In this document: piece after piece, positions 26,028-34,923 of the stretch | Layout: every line of letters begins with the position of its first letter | Numbering within the stretch: position 1 is the stretch's first letter | Assembly: GCF_036867195.1 (NCBI RefSeq) | Contig: NZ_JBAJII010000001.1 | Location: forward strand, 3,658,001 to 3,722,000 | Reading direction: 5' to 3' | Source: Arthrobacter sp. Soc17.1.1.1 | GTDB taxonomy: Bacteria; Actinomycetota; Actinomycetes; Actinomycetales; Micrococcaceae | Length of the DNA stretch: 64,000 bases | Position numbers and translations under genes: made by a program | The notes under the pieces: model-generated | What the model saw: the letters and a program-made list of their open reading frames with translations, nothing else | Databases searched by the model: none | Told to the model about the DNA's origin: nothing

Positions 26028-27626
26028 TCACCTCCGGAAGCGCACCGTGGATCCCGGCGCGAGCTGCGCCGCACGGTCGAGGTCCGCGGCGGCCACGACG
26101 GCGATGACCGGATAGCCGCCCGTGACGGGGTGATCGGCGAGGAACAGCACCGGCAGACCCGACGGCGGCACCTGCAGGGCGCCGCGGACCGCGCCCTCGC
26201 TCGGCAGCTCCCCCTCCCGGGTCCGCGCCAGTGCAGGACCGTCGAGCCGCAGCCCGATCCGGTTGGACTGTGCCGTGACCGTCCAGTCCGTCGCGCACAG
26301 GCGGGCCGCCCCGTCCTCGAACCAGTCCTCGCGGGGCCCGGGGATCACACGCAGCACCTCGGGGTCACCGATCCGCCTCGGCTCCTCGGGGTCCCCGACC
26401 GTCGACCCCGCGGCCGGCCGGCCCACCACCAGGCGCGTGCCCGGCCCGAGAGCGGGTGGCCCGAGCCCGGACATCGAATCGGTGGAGCGACTGCCCAGCA
26501 CCTCCTCGGCCTCGAAGCCTCCGCGGACGGCCGTGTAGGTCCGCAGCCCCGACGCCGGGGGCGACTGTCGCAGCACCTCGCCGGCGCGCAGGAGGAACGG
26601 GGCGCACAGGGCGGGCTCGCGCTCCTCCTCGTCGGGCAGGGCGATGGTCAGACCGACGTCGGCACCCGTCACGGCCAGCACCTGGTCCTCGTCGGCCTGC
26701 AGCACGAGGCCGCCGTGCACACTCTCGATCACGGCGGATCCGGCGCTGTTGCCCACCAGCCTGTTGGCCTGCCGCAGGGCGGCGCGGTCGAGCGCACCGG
26801 CCTCCGCGACGCCGAGGGCCATGAGACCGGGCCTGCCGAGATCCTGGAGCGCACTGTAGAGCCCGGGGTGCACGACGGTCAGTCCGGAGGCCACCGGCGC
26901 GGGCGTCGTGTCCCGATCGGACGACGCTGTGGTGTACGGCCCGGGAGCGACGCCGGAGCGCACCTCAACGAGTTCGCGCACCGCGCTGAACCGCACCCTG
27001 GCACCGGGACGGATGAGGGCGGGCTCTATCCGGCGGAGGTCCCACAGGACGGCGTCCGTGCGTCCGATCAGCTGCCATCCCCCGGGTGACTCCCGCGGGT
27101 AGATCGCCGAGAACTCCCCCGCGAGCGCCACGGACCCGGCGGGGACGGCCGTGCGGGGCGAATCCCGCCGGGGCACCTCGAGGCGTGCGTCGCCTCCGGT
27201 GAGATAGGCGAAGCCGGGTGCGAAGCCTCCGAACGCCGCCACCCACGGGGTCGCTGTGTGGGCCGCGACGACGGCCTCCTCGCTCAACCCCGTCCGGGCG
27301 GCGACGTCGGCCAGGTCGTCGCCGTCGTACTGCACCTCGATGGTGATGAGCGTGCCGTCCTGCCCTGCGGTCAGGGTCGGGTCGATCGTCCGGAGCCGGT
27401 CGGCGAGGGCGGCGACGTACCGGGCGTCCTCGACCGTGACGAGGACCGTCCTGGCCGCGGGCACCACGTCCACCTGTCCTTCGGCGGGGTGATCCCGCAA
27501 CTGGGCCTCCACGCTCAGCACCTCGGGCAGGCCGGGCAGCTCGGCGAGCAGGGCACGATCGCCGACGGGCCGCAGGGAGATGCCCGGGCCTGCACCGCCG
27601 GGACCGGCGGCGCTAGGCGAAGGCAC
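26028..27626 (-). CDS. pxpBC: Fused 5-oxoprolinase subunits B and C (KipI-KipA)
   Basis: A 532-residue fusion of PxpB and PxpC, the ATP-dependent 5-oxoprolinase components that together with PxpA open 5-oxo-L-proline to glutamate. Residues 1-220 are the KipI-like half ([30 protein letters not shown]). Residues 240-530 are the KipA-like half ([37 protein letters not shown]). The GTG at 27626 is the start because it lies at the end of pxpA, overlapping it by 14 bp; the longer open frame to 27848 is inside pxpA. Fusion of B and C also occurs in other bacteria. Confidence 0.9.
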   Translation of the reverse strand: MPSPSAAGPGGAGPGISLRPVGDRALLAELPGLPEVLSVEAQLRDHPAEGQVDVVPAARTVLVTVEDARYVAALADRLRTIDPTLTAGQDGTLITIEVQYDGDDLADVAARTGLSEEAVVAAHTATPWVAAFGGFAPGFAYLTGGDARLEVPRRDSPRTAVPAGSVALAGEFSAIYPRESPGGWQLIGRTDAVLWDLRRIEPALIRPGARVRFSAVRELVEVRSGVAPGPYTTASSDRDTTPAPVASGLTVVHPGLYSALQDLGRPGLMALGVAEAGALDRAALRQANRLVGNSAGSAVIESVHGGLVLQADEDQVLAVTGADVGLTIALPDEEEREPALCAPFLLRAGEVLRQSPPASGLRTYTAVRGGFEAEEVLGSRSTDSMSGLGPPALGPGTRLVVGRPAAGSTVGDPEEPRRIGDPEVLRVIPGPREDWFEDGAARLCATDWTVTAQSNRIGLRLDGPALARTREGELPSEGAVRGALQVPPSGLPVLFLADHPVTGGYPVIAVVAAADLDRAAQLAPGSTVRFRR

Positions 27627-28368
27627 CGACGTCCACGCCTGCCGAGGTGAGCGCCCGGCGCACCGCTGCGGCCATCGCGACGGCCCCCGGCGTGTCCCCG
27701 TGGACGCAGATGCTCTCGGCGGCGATCCGGAGGCGCGACCCGTCGACCGCCACCACCTCGCCGTCGGTCGCGATCCGCAGGACATGCTCGACGACGTCGG
27801 ACTCGGCGTGCAGCACGGCGCCCGGCTCGCGCCGGGGCACCAGGGCACCGTCGGGCCGGTACGCGCGGTCGGCGAAGGCCTCCACCACCGTGCGGAGCCC
27901 AGCGGTGCGGGCCTCCGTCTCGATGACGGTTCCGGGGAGGACCAGCAGAGGCAACGCGTCGTCGACCTCGCGGACCGCCCGCACCACCGCGCGTGCCTGG
28001 CGCTCGTGGACGGCGATGGTGTTGTAGAGCGCGCCGTGGGGCTTCACGTACCGCACCGAGGTGCCGGCCGCGCGTGCCAGCGCCTGCAGCGCGCCGATCT
28101 GGTACACGACGTCGTCGGTCAGTTCGCCCGGGTCGACGTCCATGAACCGCCGGCCGAACCCCGCGAGGTCCCGGTAGCCGGGGTGCGCGCCCACGGTGAC
28201 GCCGGCGGAAGCGGCCGCAGTGCAGGTGGCGCGGATGCCGGTGGGGTCTCCCGCGTGGAATCCGCAGGCCACGTTGGCGCTGGAGACCGACGCGATGATG
28301 CCCGCGTCGTCGCCGAACGTCCAGTTGCCGAAGGACTCCCCGACGTCGCTGTTCAGGTCGATCGCCAC
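27613..28368 (-). CDS. pxpA: 5-oxoprolinase subunit A (LamB/YcsF family)
   Basis: A 251-residue LamB/YcsF family protein. It opens with [14 protein letters not shown] and continues [14 protein letters not shown], with [15 protein letters not shown] and [10 protein letters not shown], the metal and substrate segments of this family. It overlaps the pxpBC gene by 14 bp, so the complete PxpABC enzyme is encoded here. The pathway recycles 5-oxoproline formed from glutamine damage or peptides. Confidence 0.93.
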   Translation of the reverse strand: MAIDLNSDVGESFGNWTFGDDAGIIASVSSANVACGFHAGDPTGIRATCTAAASAGVTVGAHPGYRDLAGFGRRFMDVDPGELTDDVVYQIGALQALARAAGTSVRYVKPHGALYNTIAVHERQARAVVRAVREVDDALPLLVLPGTVIETEARTAGLRTVVEAFADRAYRPDGALVPRREPGAVLHAESDVVEHVLRIATDGEVVAVDGSRLRIAAESICVHGDTPGAVAMAAAVRRALTSAGVDVGAFA

Positions 28369-28419
28369 ACGCTCTCCATCCCGCTGCCTTGTGTCCTGCC
28401 GCCCTCGGTCACGCCGACC

Positions 28420-28686
28420 TCAGGGGTCGGAGCGGAACCCGGTGAGCTTGTGCGAGCCGTCGCAGTACGGTTTCAGCACCGATGCCCCGCAGCGGCAGAG
28501 CGCCACCGTGCGGCGCGTGCGGGGCAGTTCGTTGCCGTCGGCCCCGATCAGTTCGAAGTCCCCGCGGATCAGCAGCGGACCGTTGGGGCACGCGACCACG
28601 GACACCGGCGTGGCGGTACCCGAGTTCAGCGCGTGCGCCGGAGGGCCGCCCGGCTCCTGCGCCCCGCTCCCGGTTCCCTCGCTCAT
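28420..28686 (-). CDS. CDGSH iron-sulfur domain protein
   Basis: An 88-residue small protein with one CDGSH 2Fe-2S domain. The cluster ligands are in ALCRCGASVLKPYCDGSH: three cysteines and one histidine (C-X-C-X8-C-X3-H). The protein has no membrane anchor and should be cytoplasmic, probably handling electrons or clusters. Its ATG overlaps the stop of the upstream iron-containing redox protein (ATGA), so the two act as a unit. Confidence 0.9.
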   Translation of the reverse strand: MSEGTGSGAQEPGGPPAHALNSGTATPVSVVACPNGPLLIRGDFELIGADGNELPRTRRTVALCRCGASVLKPYCDGSHKLTGFRSDP

Positions 28687-29717
28687 GAGGCCATCACCTC
28701 CGAGGGGCGCAGGGAGGAGCGACCCTCCTCCCAGGCGGCCATGATCCGCACCGTCACGAGGGAGTCGATGGCGAGAGCCGCCGCAGCTCCGAACAGGACG
28801 TCCGGCAGGAGCGCGGGGTCGGACTCGACCAGCCCGCCCGCCATGTCGCGGCCCGCGATCTGCTCGTGCACGGCGTCGGCCTCGACGTGCTCGTCGAAGT
28901 ACGCGGTGGCGGCGTCACCGTACCCGAGCCGCGCGAAGCCGCGGGAGTACAGCCGGTTGGGCTGGGAGGACGTCATCTCGTAGGCGGCGAGGTGCCCCAC
29001 GATCGCACCTCGCAGCCGGCGGTTGAGCCCGAAGAGGGACATGAGGTTGTTGTTCGCCAGTGTGATGGCCGGCGCGGCATCGAGGTAGGCGCCGTAGGCG
29101 TCGTCCATCCCCAGTTCGCGCATGGTGCGGGCGAAGAGGGACGAGTGCATGCGCGCAAGCAGGCCGTTGCCGTACTCGTCGGCCTGGATCTCCACCAGCG
29201 CGGCCTTCGCCCGCCCTGCCAGCCGGGGGATGGCCCACGTATGGGGATCGGCTTCCCGGAGCTGGGAGACGGACTTGTGGACGAGGAACTCGCGCAGCTG
29301 GTCGTTCGATGCGGTCTTCGCCACGAAGCGGGACATGCTGGGGCCGGAGTCCTCGCCGGTCAGGCGGAACAGTTCGGCGCAGACCGCTTCGCTCGTGGCC
29401 TCCGGCAACGCGCCGACGACCGCCTCGGCACGGACCCGGGCCTCGAAGGCCGCCTCGAGGCGCTGCCGCACGCCCAGCAGCCGGAGGTTCCACTCCCACT
29501 CGTCGGCCGCCCCGTCGATGCCGCTGTAGTGCAGCTCGTAGAGGCAGAAGAGCGCGAGCTGGAGGTCGTCGTCGTGGAGGATGTCCGGGGTCCGGGCCAG
29601 GGCGTCCTCGACCACGGCCTCGAGGCGCGAGAGGGCTTCCTGCCCTGATTCCACGGTGCCGGCGATGACGGCCAGGAGCAGGGCGCTGGCTTCGCCGCGG
29701 GGTGAGGGTTGCTTCAT
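28683..29717 (-). CDS. Iron-containing redox enzyme family protein (heme oxygenase-like fold)
   Basis: A 344-residue helical protein. It resembles the iron-containing redox enzyme family with a heme-oxygenase-like helical bundle; candidate ligands lie in ELHYSG (about residue 60), WAIPRL, EIQADEYGNG (about 185) and YFDEHVEADAVHE (about 290), all rich in Glu/His at helix positions. Such proteins include non-heme diiron oxygenases acting on amino-acid substrates, but the reaction here is unknown. The ATG at 29717 is chosen since the frame upstream to 30080 runs through non-coding DNA. Coupled with the CDGSH gene, which could supply electrons. Confidence 0.8.
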   Translation of the reverse strand: MKQPSPRGEASALLLAVIAGTVESGQEALSRLEAVVEDALARTPDILHDDDLQLALFCLYELHYSGIDGAADEWEWNLRLLGVRQRLEAAFEARVRAEAVVGALPEATSEAVCAELFRLTGEDSGPSMSRFVAKTASNDQLREFLVHKSVSQLREADPHTWAIPRLAGRAKAALVEIQADEYGNGLLARMHSSLFARTMRELGMDDAYGAYLDAAPAITLANNNLMSLFGLNRRLRGAIVGHLAAYEMTSSQPNRLYSRGFARLGYGDAATAYFDEHVEADAVHEQIAGRDMAGGLVESDPALLPDVLFGAAAALAIDSLVTVRIMAAWEEGRSSLRPSEVMAS

Positions 29718-29818
29718 CGAGGACCTCTTCTGTCGGGTTGACCCGCTGGGCCGGGCATCGATGCCAAGCCTACTTCCCTCCTCCGACGTGGGGCCCGGAA
29801 CAGGATTGACGCGACGAC

Positions 29819-29855
29819 GCCGGACCCGCGGCACCAGGGGTGCCGCCGGTCCGGC
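29819..29855. terminator. Long hairpin between redox-enzyme and DUF4383 genes
   Basis: A 17-bp near-perfect stem (GCCGGACC...GCGGCACC against its complement, one mismatch) with a short loop. It lies between two minus-strand genes, about 70 bp after the stop of the DUF4383 gene, and fits a terminator of that gene, though no T-run is seen. Confidence 0.55.
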
Positions 29856-29923
29856 GTCGATGATCCTGCTCCCGGACGAAGGATCCGGGAGCGTCGTGCC
29901 GCCCGCTGCCACGGGCGCCGCGT

Positions 29924-30385
29924 CTAGGTGCGCGCCGACCTGTCCCGGGCGCCACGGCTCAGGGCGAGTGCGAGCCCGATCATGGCGACGGCCAGGATGA
30001 AGTGCAGCCAGTTGTCCGCGGTGTTCAGCGGGACGAAGTTGGCCGACGAGTCCTGCCCGATGACGAGCCCGTAGATCCACAGGATGGCGTAGATGATGCC
30101 GCCGCCCAGCAGGTAGTTCCTCGAGCCGGAGACGGTCTTCGCCATGGCGAGACCGGCGACGCCGAACAGGAGGTGGACGATGTTGTGCAGGATCGAGACC
30201 TGGAAGATCCCGAGCAGCAGCGCCCCCGACTGATGGCCGGCGAACTGCAGGGTCCCGTAGTTCGAGGTGATGCCCGGGATGAACCCCAGGATTCCGACGA
30301 GCAGGAACACGACCCCCATCGCCTGTGCGGCGCGCTGCAGGGTCGTCCGGCCGCCGGCCCTGGTCCGGTCGTTCGTATTTGTCAT
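29924..30385 (-). CDS. DUF4383 family membrane protein
   Basis: A 153-residue membrane protein with four transmembrane helices (about residues 22-42, 62-82, 93-113, 124-142). GVVFLLVGILGFIPGI, SILHNIVHLLFGVAGLA and NWLHFILAVAM are characteristic of DUF4383. The paired His residues in the second and fourth helices are conserved in the family, but no function is known. It sits 31 bp behind the manganese catalase gene in the same direction and is likely part of the same stress operon. Confidence 0.87.
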   Translation of the reverse strand: MTNTNDRTRAGGRTTLQRAAQAMGVVFLLVGILGFIPGITSNYGTLQFAGHQSGALLLGIFQVSILHNIVHLLFGVAGLAMAKTVSGSRNYLLGGGIIYAILWIYGLVIGQDSSANFVPLNTADNWLHFILAVAMIGLALALSRGARDRSART

Positions 30386-30416
30386 CAGGGTCTCCTTCTC
30401 TTCTGTATGCGAACGG

Positions 30417-31298
30417 TTATTCGCGGTTCAGTTTGTCCTGCACGGTGCCGGCCATCTTCTCGACGGTGTTCGGGATCTCCGTGGTGCCGTAGAAGCGTGC
30501 ATCGGGATGCGTGGCCGGCGGCATCGGGGCCGAGGTCGTCGGGCCCTCGTGGTACGTGAACTCGCCCTTGCCGTCCGGTGTGGGACCGGAGGCCCAGCTG
30601 CCCTGCGACGCCGTCTTGCCGTCGGAGAAGTTGAGGTACTGGTAGGACACCTCGCGCAGTTCCTTCTTGAGGGGGAAGTTGCTCGGCACGGGCAGCTCTT
30701 CCAACTTCTCCTCCTGGAGTTCCCGCGCGGCCGCGGTCCACTGGTTCTGGTGCATGGTGTCCCTGGCCAGCAGGAAGGACAGCATGTCCCGGACCCCGTG
30801 GTCATCGGTCATGTGGTACAGCCGCGCCACCTGGAGCCGGCCCTGCATCTCCGCGTTGGCGTTCGCGGTGAAATCGGCGAGCAGGTTGCCGCTGGCGGTG
30901 ATGTAGCTGCCCTGCCAGGGGTTTCCCATGCTGTCCACGGCACGGGCGCCGGCGCCGGCGACGATGGCGTGCTGCATGTCCGTCCCGCCGATGACCGCTG
31001 CGACGGCCGGGTCGGACTGGACCGCTTCCTCGGTGATTCCGAGAGGGGACTTTTCGAGGAGCTGCGCGATCATCGTCGCGAGCATCTCGACGTGCCCCAT
31101 CTCCTCGGCCCCGATCCCGAAGAGCAGATCGCGGTACTTACCGGGGATGTGGGCGTTCCAGGCCTGGAAGCTGTACTGCAGGGCCACGGTGATCTCGCCG
31201 TACTGGCCGCCGAGGACCTCCTGAAGCTTCCGCGCGTAGATCGCGTCCGGCTTGTCCGGGGTCGCCTTGTACTGGAGCTCCTGCTTGTGGAAAAACAC
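30417..31298 (-). CDS. Manganese catalase
   Basis: A 293-residue non-heme dimanganese catalase that breaks down hydrogen peroxide. The ferritin-like ligand set is visible: GEITVALQY (Glu about 34), GAEEMGHVEML (Glu-X2-His, about 67-70), NAEMQGRLQVAR (Glu about 149) and RDTMHQNQW (His about 182). Length matches the family. The upstream 280 bp contain two palindromes of the TAAGC/GCTTA type and separate it from the divergent stress-protein operon at 31578. DUF4383 gene follows. Confidence 0.92.
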   Translation of the reverse strand: MFFHKQELQYKATPDKPDAIYARKLQEVLGGQYGEITVALQYSFQAWNAHIPGKYRDLLFGIGAEEMGHVEMLATMIAQLLEKSPLGITEEAVQSDPAVAAVIGGTDMQHAIVAGAGARAVDSMGNPWQGSYITASGNLLADFTANANAEMQGRLQVARLYHMTDDHGVRDMLSFLLARDTMHQNQWTAAARELQEEKLEELPVPSNFPLKKELREVSYQYLNFSDGKTASQGSWASGPTPDGKGEFTYHEGPTTSAPMPPATHPDARFYGTTEIPNTVEKMAGTVQDKLNRE

Positions 31299-31414
31299 GG
31301 ATTGAACCTCCCCACGTAGGGGCCGCCCGGGCTTGGCCCGCTCCTTCTTGAAGCGGCCGCGGGCGGTCCTCTTGTTTCGACCGTACGAGCGCCCCTACGA
31401 TTTTCGGAAGATAC

Positions 31415-31426
31415 TAAGTCTACTTA
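31415..31426. promoter_or_regulatory. Operator-like palindrome TAAGT-CT-ACTTA
   Basis: A 12-bp inverted repeat with 5-bp arms in the divergent region between the Mn catalase and the 31578 operon. It is one of six related sites in the window and sits in an A/T-rich stretch. I infer binding of one of the two MarR paralogues. Confidence 0.6.
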
Positions 31427-31471
31427 TTTAGAAGTTGCGGAATCTCCAGAAAGGGCTTGCACGGAGGAAGG

Positions 31472-31483
31472 TAAGCATGCTTA
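31472..31483. promoter_or_regulatory. Operator-like palindrome TAAGCATGCTTA
   Basis: A perfect 12-bp palindrome, the best match of the family, 57 bp centre to centre from the first site and 95 bp before the start at 31578. Confidence 0.65.
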
Positions 31484-31577
31484 GCTTCAGTGACAGATCC
31501 AGCACGAGATGCGGACCATCGTATCGATCCACACCGTGGATGGTCCGCATTACGGCAATATCAACGTTAGGAAGATC

Positions 31578-32417
31578 ATGACTACGCAGAATTGGCCGCA
31601 GGATCCCCTGGTTCCCTCCACGACCGGCAACGAGTCGTCCACGTCGAACCTCGGCGCAACCGAGCTCGGCACCACCGGCGGTAACACCGGCGCCGACGAC
31701 TCCAAGAAGTCCGTCGCCAAGGATCAGGCCAAGCAGGTCGGCCAGGAGGGCAAGGAAGCGGCCAAGAACGTGGCAGGCACCGCCGCCGCCGAGGCGAAGA
31801 CGGTGGCCGCGGAGGCCGGCTCGCAGGCCAAGAATCTGCTCGGTACGGTGACCTCCGAGGTCAAGAGCCAGGCCGGTACACAGCAGCAGAAGATCACCGA
31901 GGGCATCCGCGGGATCGCGAACGAGCTGAAGTCCATGGCCGACAAGTCGGACAACCACATGGTGTCCAACGTCGTGCAGCAGGCCTCGCAGCGCACCGAC
32001 ACCGCCGCTAGCTGGCTCGAAGGCCGTGACGCCGCCGACATCCTCGAGGACGTCAAGGCCTTCGCCCGCCGCAAGCCCGGCACCTTCCTCGCCATCGCCG
32101 CCGGCACCGGCCTCGTGGTCGGTCGCCTGACCCGCGGCCTGACCGGCAACCGCTCCGACAGCACCCCGGGCGGTCAGGGCTTCACATCGACCGGCACGTC
32201 GACCGGCACTGCGACCGGTACCTACCCGGGCTACACCGAGGTGGACTCCGACGCCTACAGCGGCACCCCCGCGACCGCCGGCTTCGGCGAGACCACCCGC
32301 GGTCAGCACGTCGCCGGGTCCAACCCGGCCTTCGTCGACCCCACCGACGACTACCCCACCATCCCGCCGGGAACCCCTCCCGTGGGCACCCTGCCGAATG
32401 ACGGGAGCCTGCGCTGA
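31578..32417 (+). CDS. Lys/Ala-rich stress-associated protein with one hydrophobic segment
   Basis: A 279-residue protein without a recognised domain. Residues 40-110 are Lys/Ala/Gln-rich and helical (SKKSVAKDQAKQVGQEGKEA), reminiscent of LEA-like or apolipoprotein-like amphipathic helices. A short hydrophobic stretch (about 172-190, TFLAIAAGTGLVVGRLTRG) resembles the YtxH/DUF3618 anchor; the tail is Thr/Gly-rich. GGAAG precedes the ATG. The stop overlaps the next start (TGATGA). First gene of a three-gene operon whose members share this amphipathic-plus-anchor design. Confidence 0.75.
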   Translation: MTTQNWPQDPLVPSTTGNESSTSNLGATELGTTGGNTGADDSKKSVAKDQAKQVGQEGKEAAKNVAGTAAAEAKTVAAEAGSQAKNLLGTVTSEVKSQAGTQQQKITEGIRGIANELKSMADKSDNHMVSNVVQQASQRTDTAASWLEGRDAADILEDVKAFARRKPGTFLAIAAGTGLVVGRLTRGLTGNRSDSTPGGQGFTSTGTSTGTATGTYPGYTEVDSDAYSGTPATAGFGETTRGQHVAGSNPAFVDPTDDYPTIPPGTPPVGTLPNDGSLR

Positions 32418-32884
32418 TGAGTGAGGCATACGTGGGCGGTGCCCACCAGGGCGGCGCCCATCAGGCCGCCGCACCCCTGCCGACGGAGGCGGAGCAGCGC
32501 TCCGCCAACGCCTCGGTGGGCGAACTCCTCGGGGAGGTGACCAAGGACCTCTCCAAGCTCATGCGCCAGGAGGTGGCCCTGGCGAAGGCCGAGGCGACCG
32601 AATCGGCGAAGAACGCCGGAAAGGGCGCGGGCATGTTCGCCGGCGCCGCGGTCGGCGGTCACTTCGTCCTCCTGTTCCTCTCCCTCGCACTGATGTGGGG
32701 ACTCGGAGCGCTCATGCCCCTCGGCTGGGCCGCCCTCATCGTGGCCGTCATCTGGGGCATCATCGCCGCGGTGCTCGCGCTGCAGGGCAAGAAGGAAGTC
32801 AAGAAAGTCAAGGGTCTCCCCCAGACAGCGGAGACCGTCAAAGAGATTCCGCCGACACTGAAACCAGGTGAGCAGACACGATGA
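32417..32884 (+). CDS. Holin-X-like (phage holin family) membrane protein
   Basis: A 155-residue protein of the actinobacterial putative holin-X family. The N-terminal half is helical and charged (SVGELLGEVTKDLSKLMRQE), then two transmembrane helices follow (about residues 75-98 and 103-124). Despite the family name, such proteins are chromosomal envelope proteins in stress operons and nothing here suggests a prophage. It overlaps the genes on both sides by a few bases. Confidence 0.83.
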   Translation: MSEAYVGGAHQGGAHQAAAPLPTEAEQRSANASVGELLGEVTKDLSKLMRQEVALAKAEATESAKNAGKGAGMFAGAAVGGHFVLLFLSLALMWGLGALMPLGWAALIVAVIWGIIAAVLALQGKKEVKKVKGLPQTAETVKEIPPTLKPGEQTR

Positions 32885-33576
32885 GCCAGACACCAGACGA
32901 GATCCGCGCAGATATCGAACGCACCCGCCAGGAGCTGGGAACCGACGTCGACGCCGTGGCGGACAAAGTGAACCCGGCGAACATCGCGCATCGCCAGACC
33001 GAGAAGGTCAAGCACAGCTTCAGCAACGTGAAGGAGACCGTCATGGGCAAGGCCGAGGACGTCAAGGATTCCGTGCTCGGCAAGGCCGAGGACGTGAAGG
33101 ACACGGTCGCCGACAAGGCCGGGCACGTCAAGGACAAGGCTGGAAGCGGGATCGGCAGCGGTGTGGGCAGCGCCCAGTCCGCCGGTGGATCCGCAAAGGA
33201 CAAGGCGCATCATGCCGGGCAGGTCGTCCAGGGTGCACCCCGCCAGCTGAGCAGCAAGGCTGCCGGCAACCCGCTCGCCGCAGGCCTCATCGCCTTCGGG
33301 CTCGGCCTGCTCGTGGCCAGCATCATCCCGGCCAGCGAGAAGGAGCAGCAGGCAGCATCGCAGCTCAAGGAGCAGGCCGCTCCGCTGAAGGACAAGGTGA
33401 CCGAGGCTGCCAAGCAGGTCGTCGAGGATGTCCGGGAGCCCGTGCAGGAGGCCGTGCAGTCCGTCAAGGAGTCGGCCGCCGACTCGGTCCAGACCGTCAA
33501 GGGTGAGGGCCAGCAGGCTGCCAGTGACGTCAAGGGCAGCGCGCAGGACGCGAAGTCGACCGTCCAGCAGAGCTGA
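32881..33576 (+). CDS. DUF3618 protein with amphipathic repeats
   Basis: A 231-residue protein. Residues 1-50 are a DUF3618 domain (PDEIRADIERTRQELGTDVD). Three imperfect repeats of about 11-14 residues (KAEDVKDSVLG, KAEDVKDTVAD) follow, then a single hydrophobic anchor (about residues 134-152, NPLAAGLIAFGLGLLVASII) and a charged helical tail. It probably coats or scaffolds the inner face of the membrane. Coupled by ATGA to the holin-like gene and followed by a strong terminator. Confidence 0.85.
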   Translation: MSQTPDEIRADIERTRQELGTDVDAVADKVNPANIAHRQTEKVKHSFSNVKETVMGKAEDVKDSVLGKAEDVKDTVADKAGHVKDKAGSGIGSGVGSAQSAGGSAKDKAHHAGQVVQGAPRQLSSKAAGNPLAAGLIAFGLGLLVASIIPASEKEQQAASQLKEQAAPLKDKVTEAAKQVVEDVREPVQEAVQSVKESAADSVQTVKGEGQQAASDVKGSAQDAKSTVQQS

Positions 33577-33591
33577 CCACGTCGATCCGAA

Positions 33592-33626
33592 CGGAAGGCC
33601 ACCGGTTCATCGCCGGTGGCCTTCCG
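33592..33626. terminator. Bidirectional hairpin between DUF3618 and isochorismatase-like genes
   Basis: A perfect 14-bp stem (CGGAAGGCCACCGG and complement) with a 7-base loop, between convergent genes. Confidence 0.75.
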
Positions 33627-33643
33627 TCGTTCCACAGCGCCGG

Positions 33644-34237
33644 TCAGCCGAGGAGCGCCTCGGCCTCCGCCTGTCCGACGATGCCCTGCCGGTATTCGAC
33701 CGACAGGATCTCGAGCATCGCTTCGGCGTACTGGTCGTTGGTGCTGCCGATCGCATCGAGCGCATAGCTGACACGGAAGTCGTGGGCGAAGGCATCCGCC
33801 CCGGTGTGCGCCACGCAGTTGTGCGTGGACACCCCCGCCAGGACGAGCCGCTCCACCCCCAGGGTCCGGAGGCGCGTGGCGAGGTGCGTGCCGAAGAACG
33901 CGCTGTCGCGGGTCTTCGTCACGGTCTCCAGCCCGTCCACGCGCAGGCCGTCCAGGACGTCGGCCTGATGGGAGCCCTCGAAGATGAACCCCTGGTCGTC
34001 GTCGAGCATGGAGAGGGTCCACGTGGAGCGGTCGCTGAGGTGCTCGGTGCGTGCCACGATGACGGGCGCTCCGCCCCGGCGCGCGGCGTCGATCAGGTTG
34101 TTGCACGCTCCCACCAGCGGCTGCTGCACGCGGGCCAGCTTCTCGTCCTCGAAGAAGGCGTTCTGCATGTCGATGATCAGCAGGGCCGTTGCACCCTGCG
34201 GTCCGGCCGGACCGGAAGCACCATCAGAGCGCGGCAT
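33644..34237 (-). CDS. Isochorismatase-like cysteine hydrolase
   Basis: A 197-residue cysteine hydrolase of the isochorismatase superfamily. The Asp-Lys-Cys triad is visible: LLIIDMQNAF (Asp about 21), TVTKTRDSAF (Lys about 97) and STHNCVAHTG (Cys about 130). The substrate (nicotinamide, ureidoacrylate, N-carbamoylsarcosine or others) cannot be told. The ATG at 34237 is preferred; a GTG at 34255 would add six residues. Its start lies within the end of the upstream small HTH-like gene, suggesting coupling. Confidence 0.85.
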   Translation of the reverse strand: MPRSDGASGPAGPQGATALLIIDMQNAFFEDEKLARVQQPLVGACNNLIDAARRGGAPVIVARTEHLSDRSTWTLSMLDDDQGFIFEGSHQADVLDGLRVDGLETVTKTRDSAFFGTHLATRLRTLGVERLVLAGVSTHNCVAHTGADAFAHDFRVSYALDAIGSTNDQYAEAMLEILSVEYRQGIVGQAEAEALLG

Positions 34238-34601
34238 CGGGCTCGCGGGAGGCACTGCCGGACAGGTCGATCAGTCCGTGATCCTCGTGCGGCTGTGTCC
34301 CATCCGTCAGCGACGGCGTGAGGGACAGGGAGGGATGCGCTGCCAGGGACGGTGTCGCGAGGGCGACGAAGTCCACGGGGACCTCCGGTCCGACGGATGG
34401 CGCCTCGGCATGGCGGCGCACCTCCGATTCGGTCATGTTCGCAGCCTGGGCGATCTGCGGGTACAAGAAACCGCCGGCGAGGGCCTGCCGGATCGCGGCG
34501 CCGCAGGCCAGGGCGAGCCTGTCACGGTGGAATTCGGCGTCCTCGAGATCCGCTGCGGCGATCAGGACATCGTTGAGGTGCGGGTGCCGTTCAGTGTGCA
34601 T
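34224..34601 (-). CDS. Small helix-turn-helix-like protein
   Basis: A 125-residue protein that is not assigned to a family. Residues 1-66 are helical and contain GFLYPQIAQAANMTESEVRR, which looks like a sigma-70 region 4-type helix-turn-helix. The tail is Pro/Ser/Thr-rich and probably disordered. An AAGGG lies before the ATG at 34601. It overlaps the isochorismatase-like gene and shares the divergent control region (34602-35021) with the PRC-barrel gene. Confidence 0.6.
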   Translation of the reverse strand: MHTERHPHLNDVLIAAADLEDAEFHRDRLALACGAAIRQALAGGFLYPQIAQAANMTESEVRRHAEAPSVGPEVPVDFVALATPSLAAHPSLSLTPSLTDGTQPHEDHGLIDLSGSASREPDAAL

Positions 34602-34888
34602 GGTTGCCCTTTCAGGGGCTCGGCGAACCGGCCGGCCGGCCGGCCCCGGGGAACCGCTCCACCCGCCGCCCGACGGGTTCCGTGCGGCGGCGCCCGGCGG
34701 TGCCGGACGTCTCGGGGGGCTGCTCCGCATGGGACCCATGCACTGGCTCGATTCGTGAATGTTCGGCCGGTGGCTGGACCTTCTTGCCATCATACGGAAG
34801 CGGACGGCGGCACGAAAACCGCGCGGCGACGGACCTCGATCGTGCCCGCACGGCCTGGGTCGACCACCCGGTCGCCCCACCCGGACGC

Positions 34889-34900
34889 TAAGCCTGCTTC
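34889..34900. promoter_or_regulatory. Operator-like site TAAGC-CT-GCTTC
   Basis: A 12-bp near-palindrome (one mismatch in the last base) 23 bp centre to centre from the next site, i.e. about two helical turns away on the same DNA face. Confidence 0.5.
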
Positions 34901-34911
34901 CAATTAACTAC

Positions 34912-34923
34912 TAAGTGTGCTTA
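34912..34923. promoter_or_regulatory. Operator-like site TAAGTGTGCTTA
   Basis: A 12-bp palindrome with arms TAAG/CTTA, about 100 bp before the PRC-barrel start; embedded in an A/T-rich promoter-like stretch. Confidence 0.55.

Noticed and set aside
27627..27848. Longer N-terminus for PxpBC
   Set aside because: The extension lies inside pxpA and does not look like a KipI N-terminus; the GTG at 27626 gives a normal start.
32417..32884. Prophage, suggested by the phage holin family name
   Set aside because: No other phage genes, integrase or attachment repeats are near; this family is common in chromosomal stress operons.
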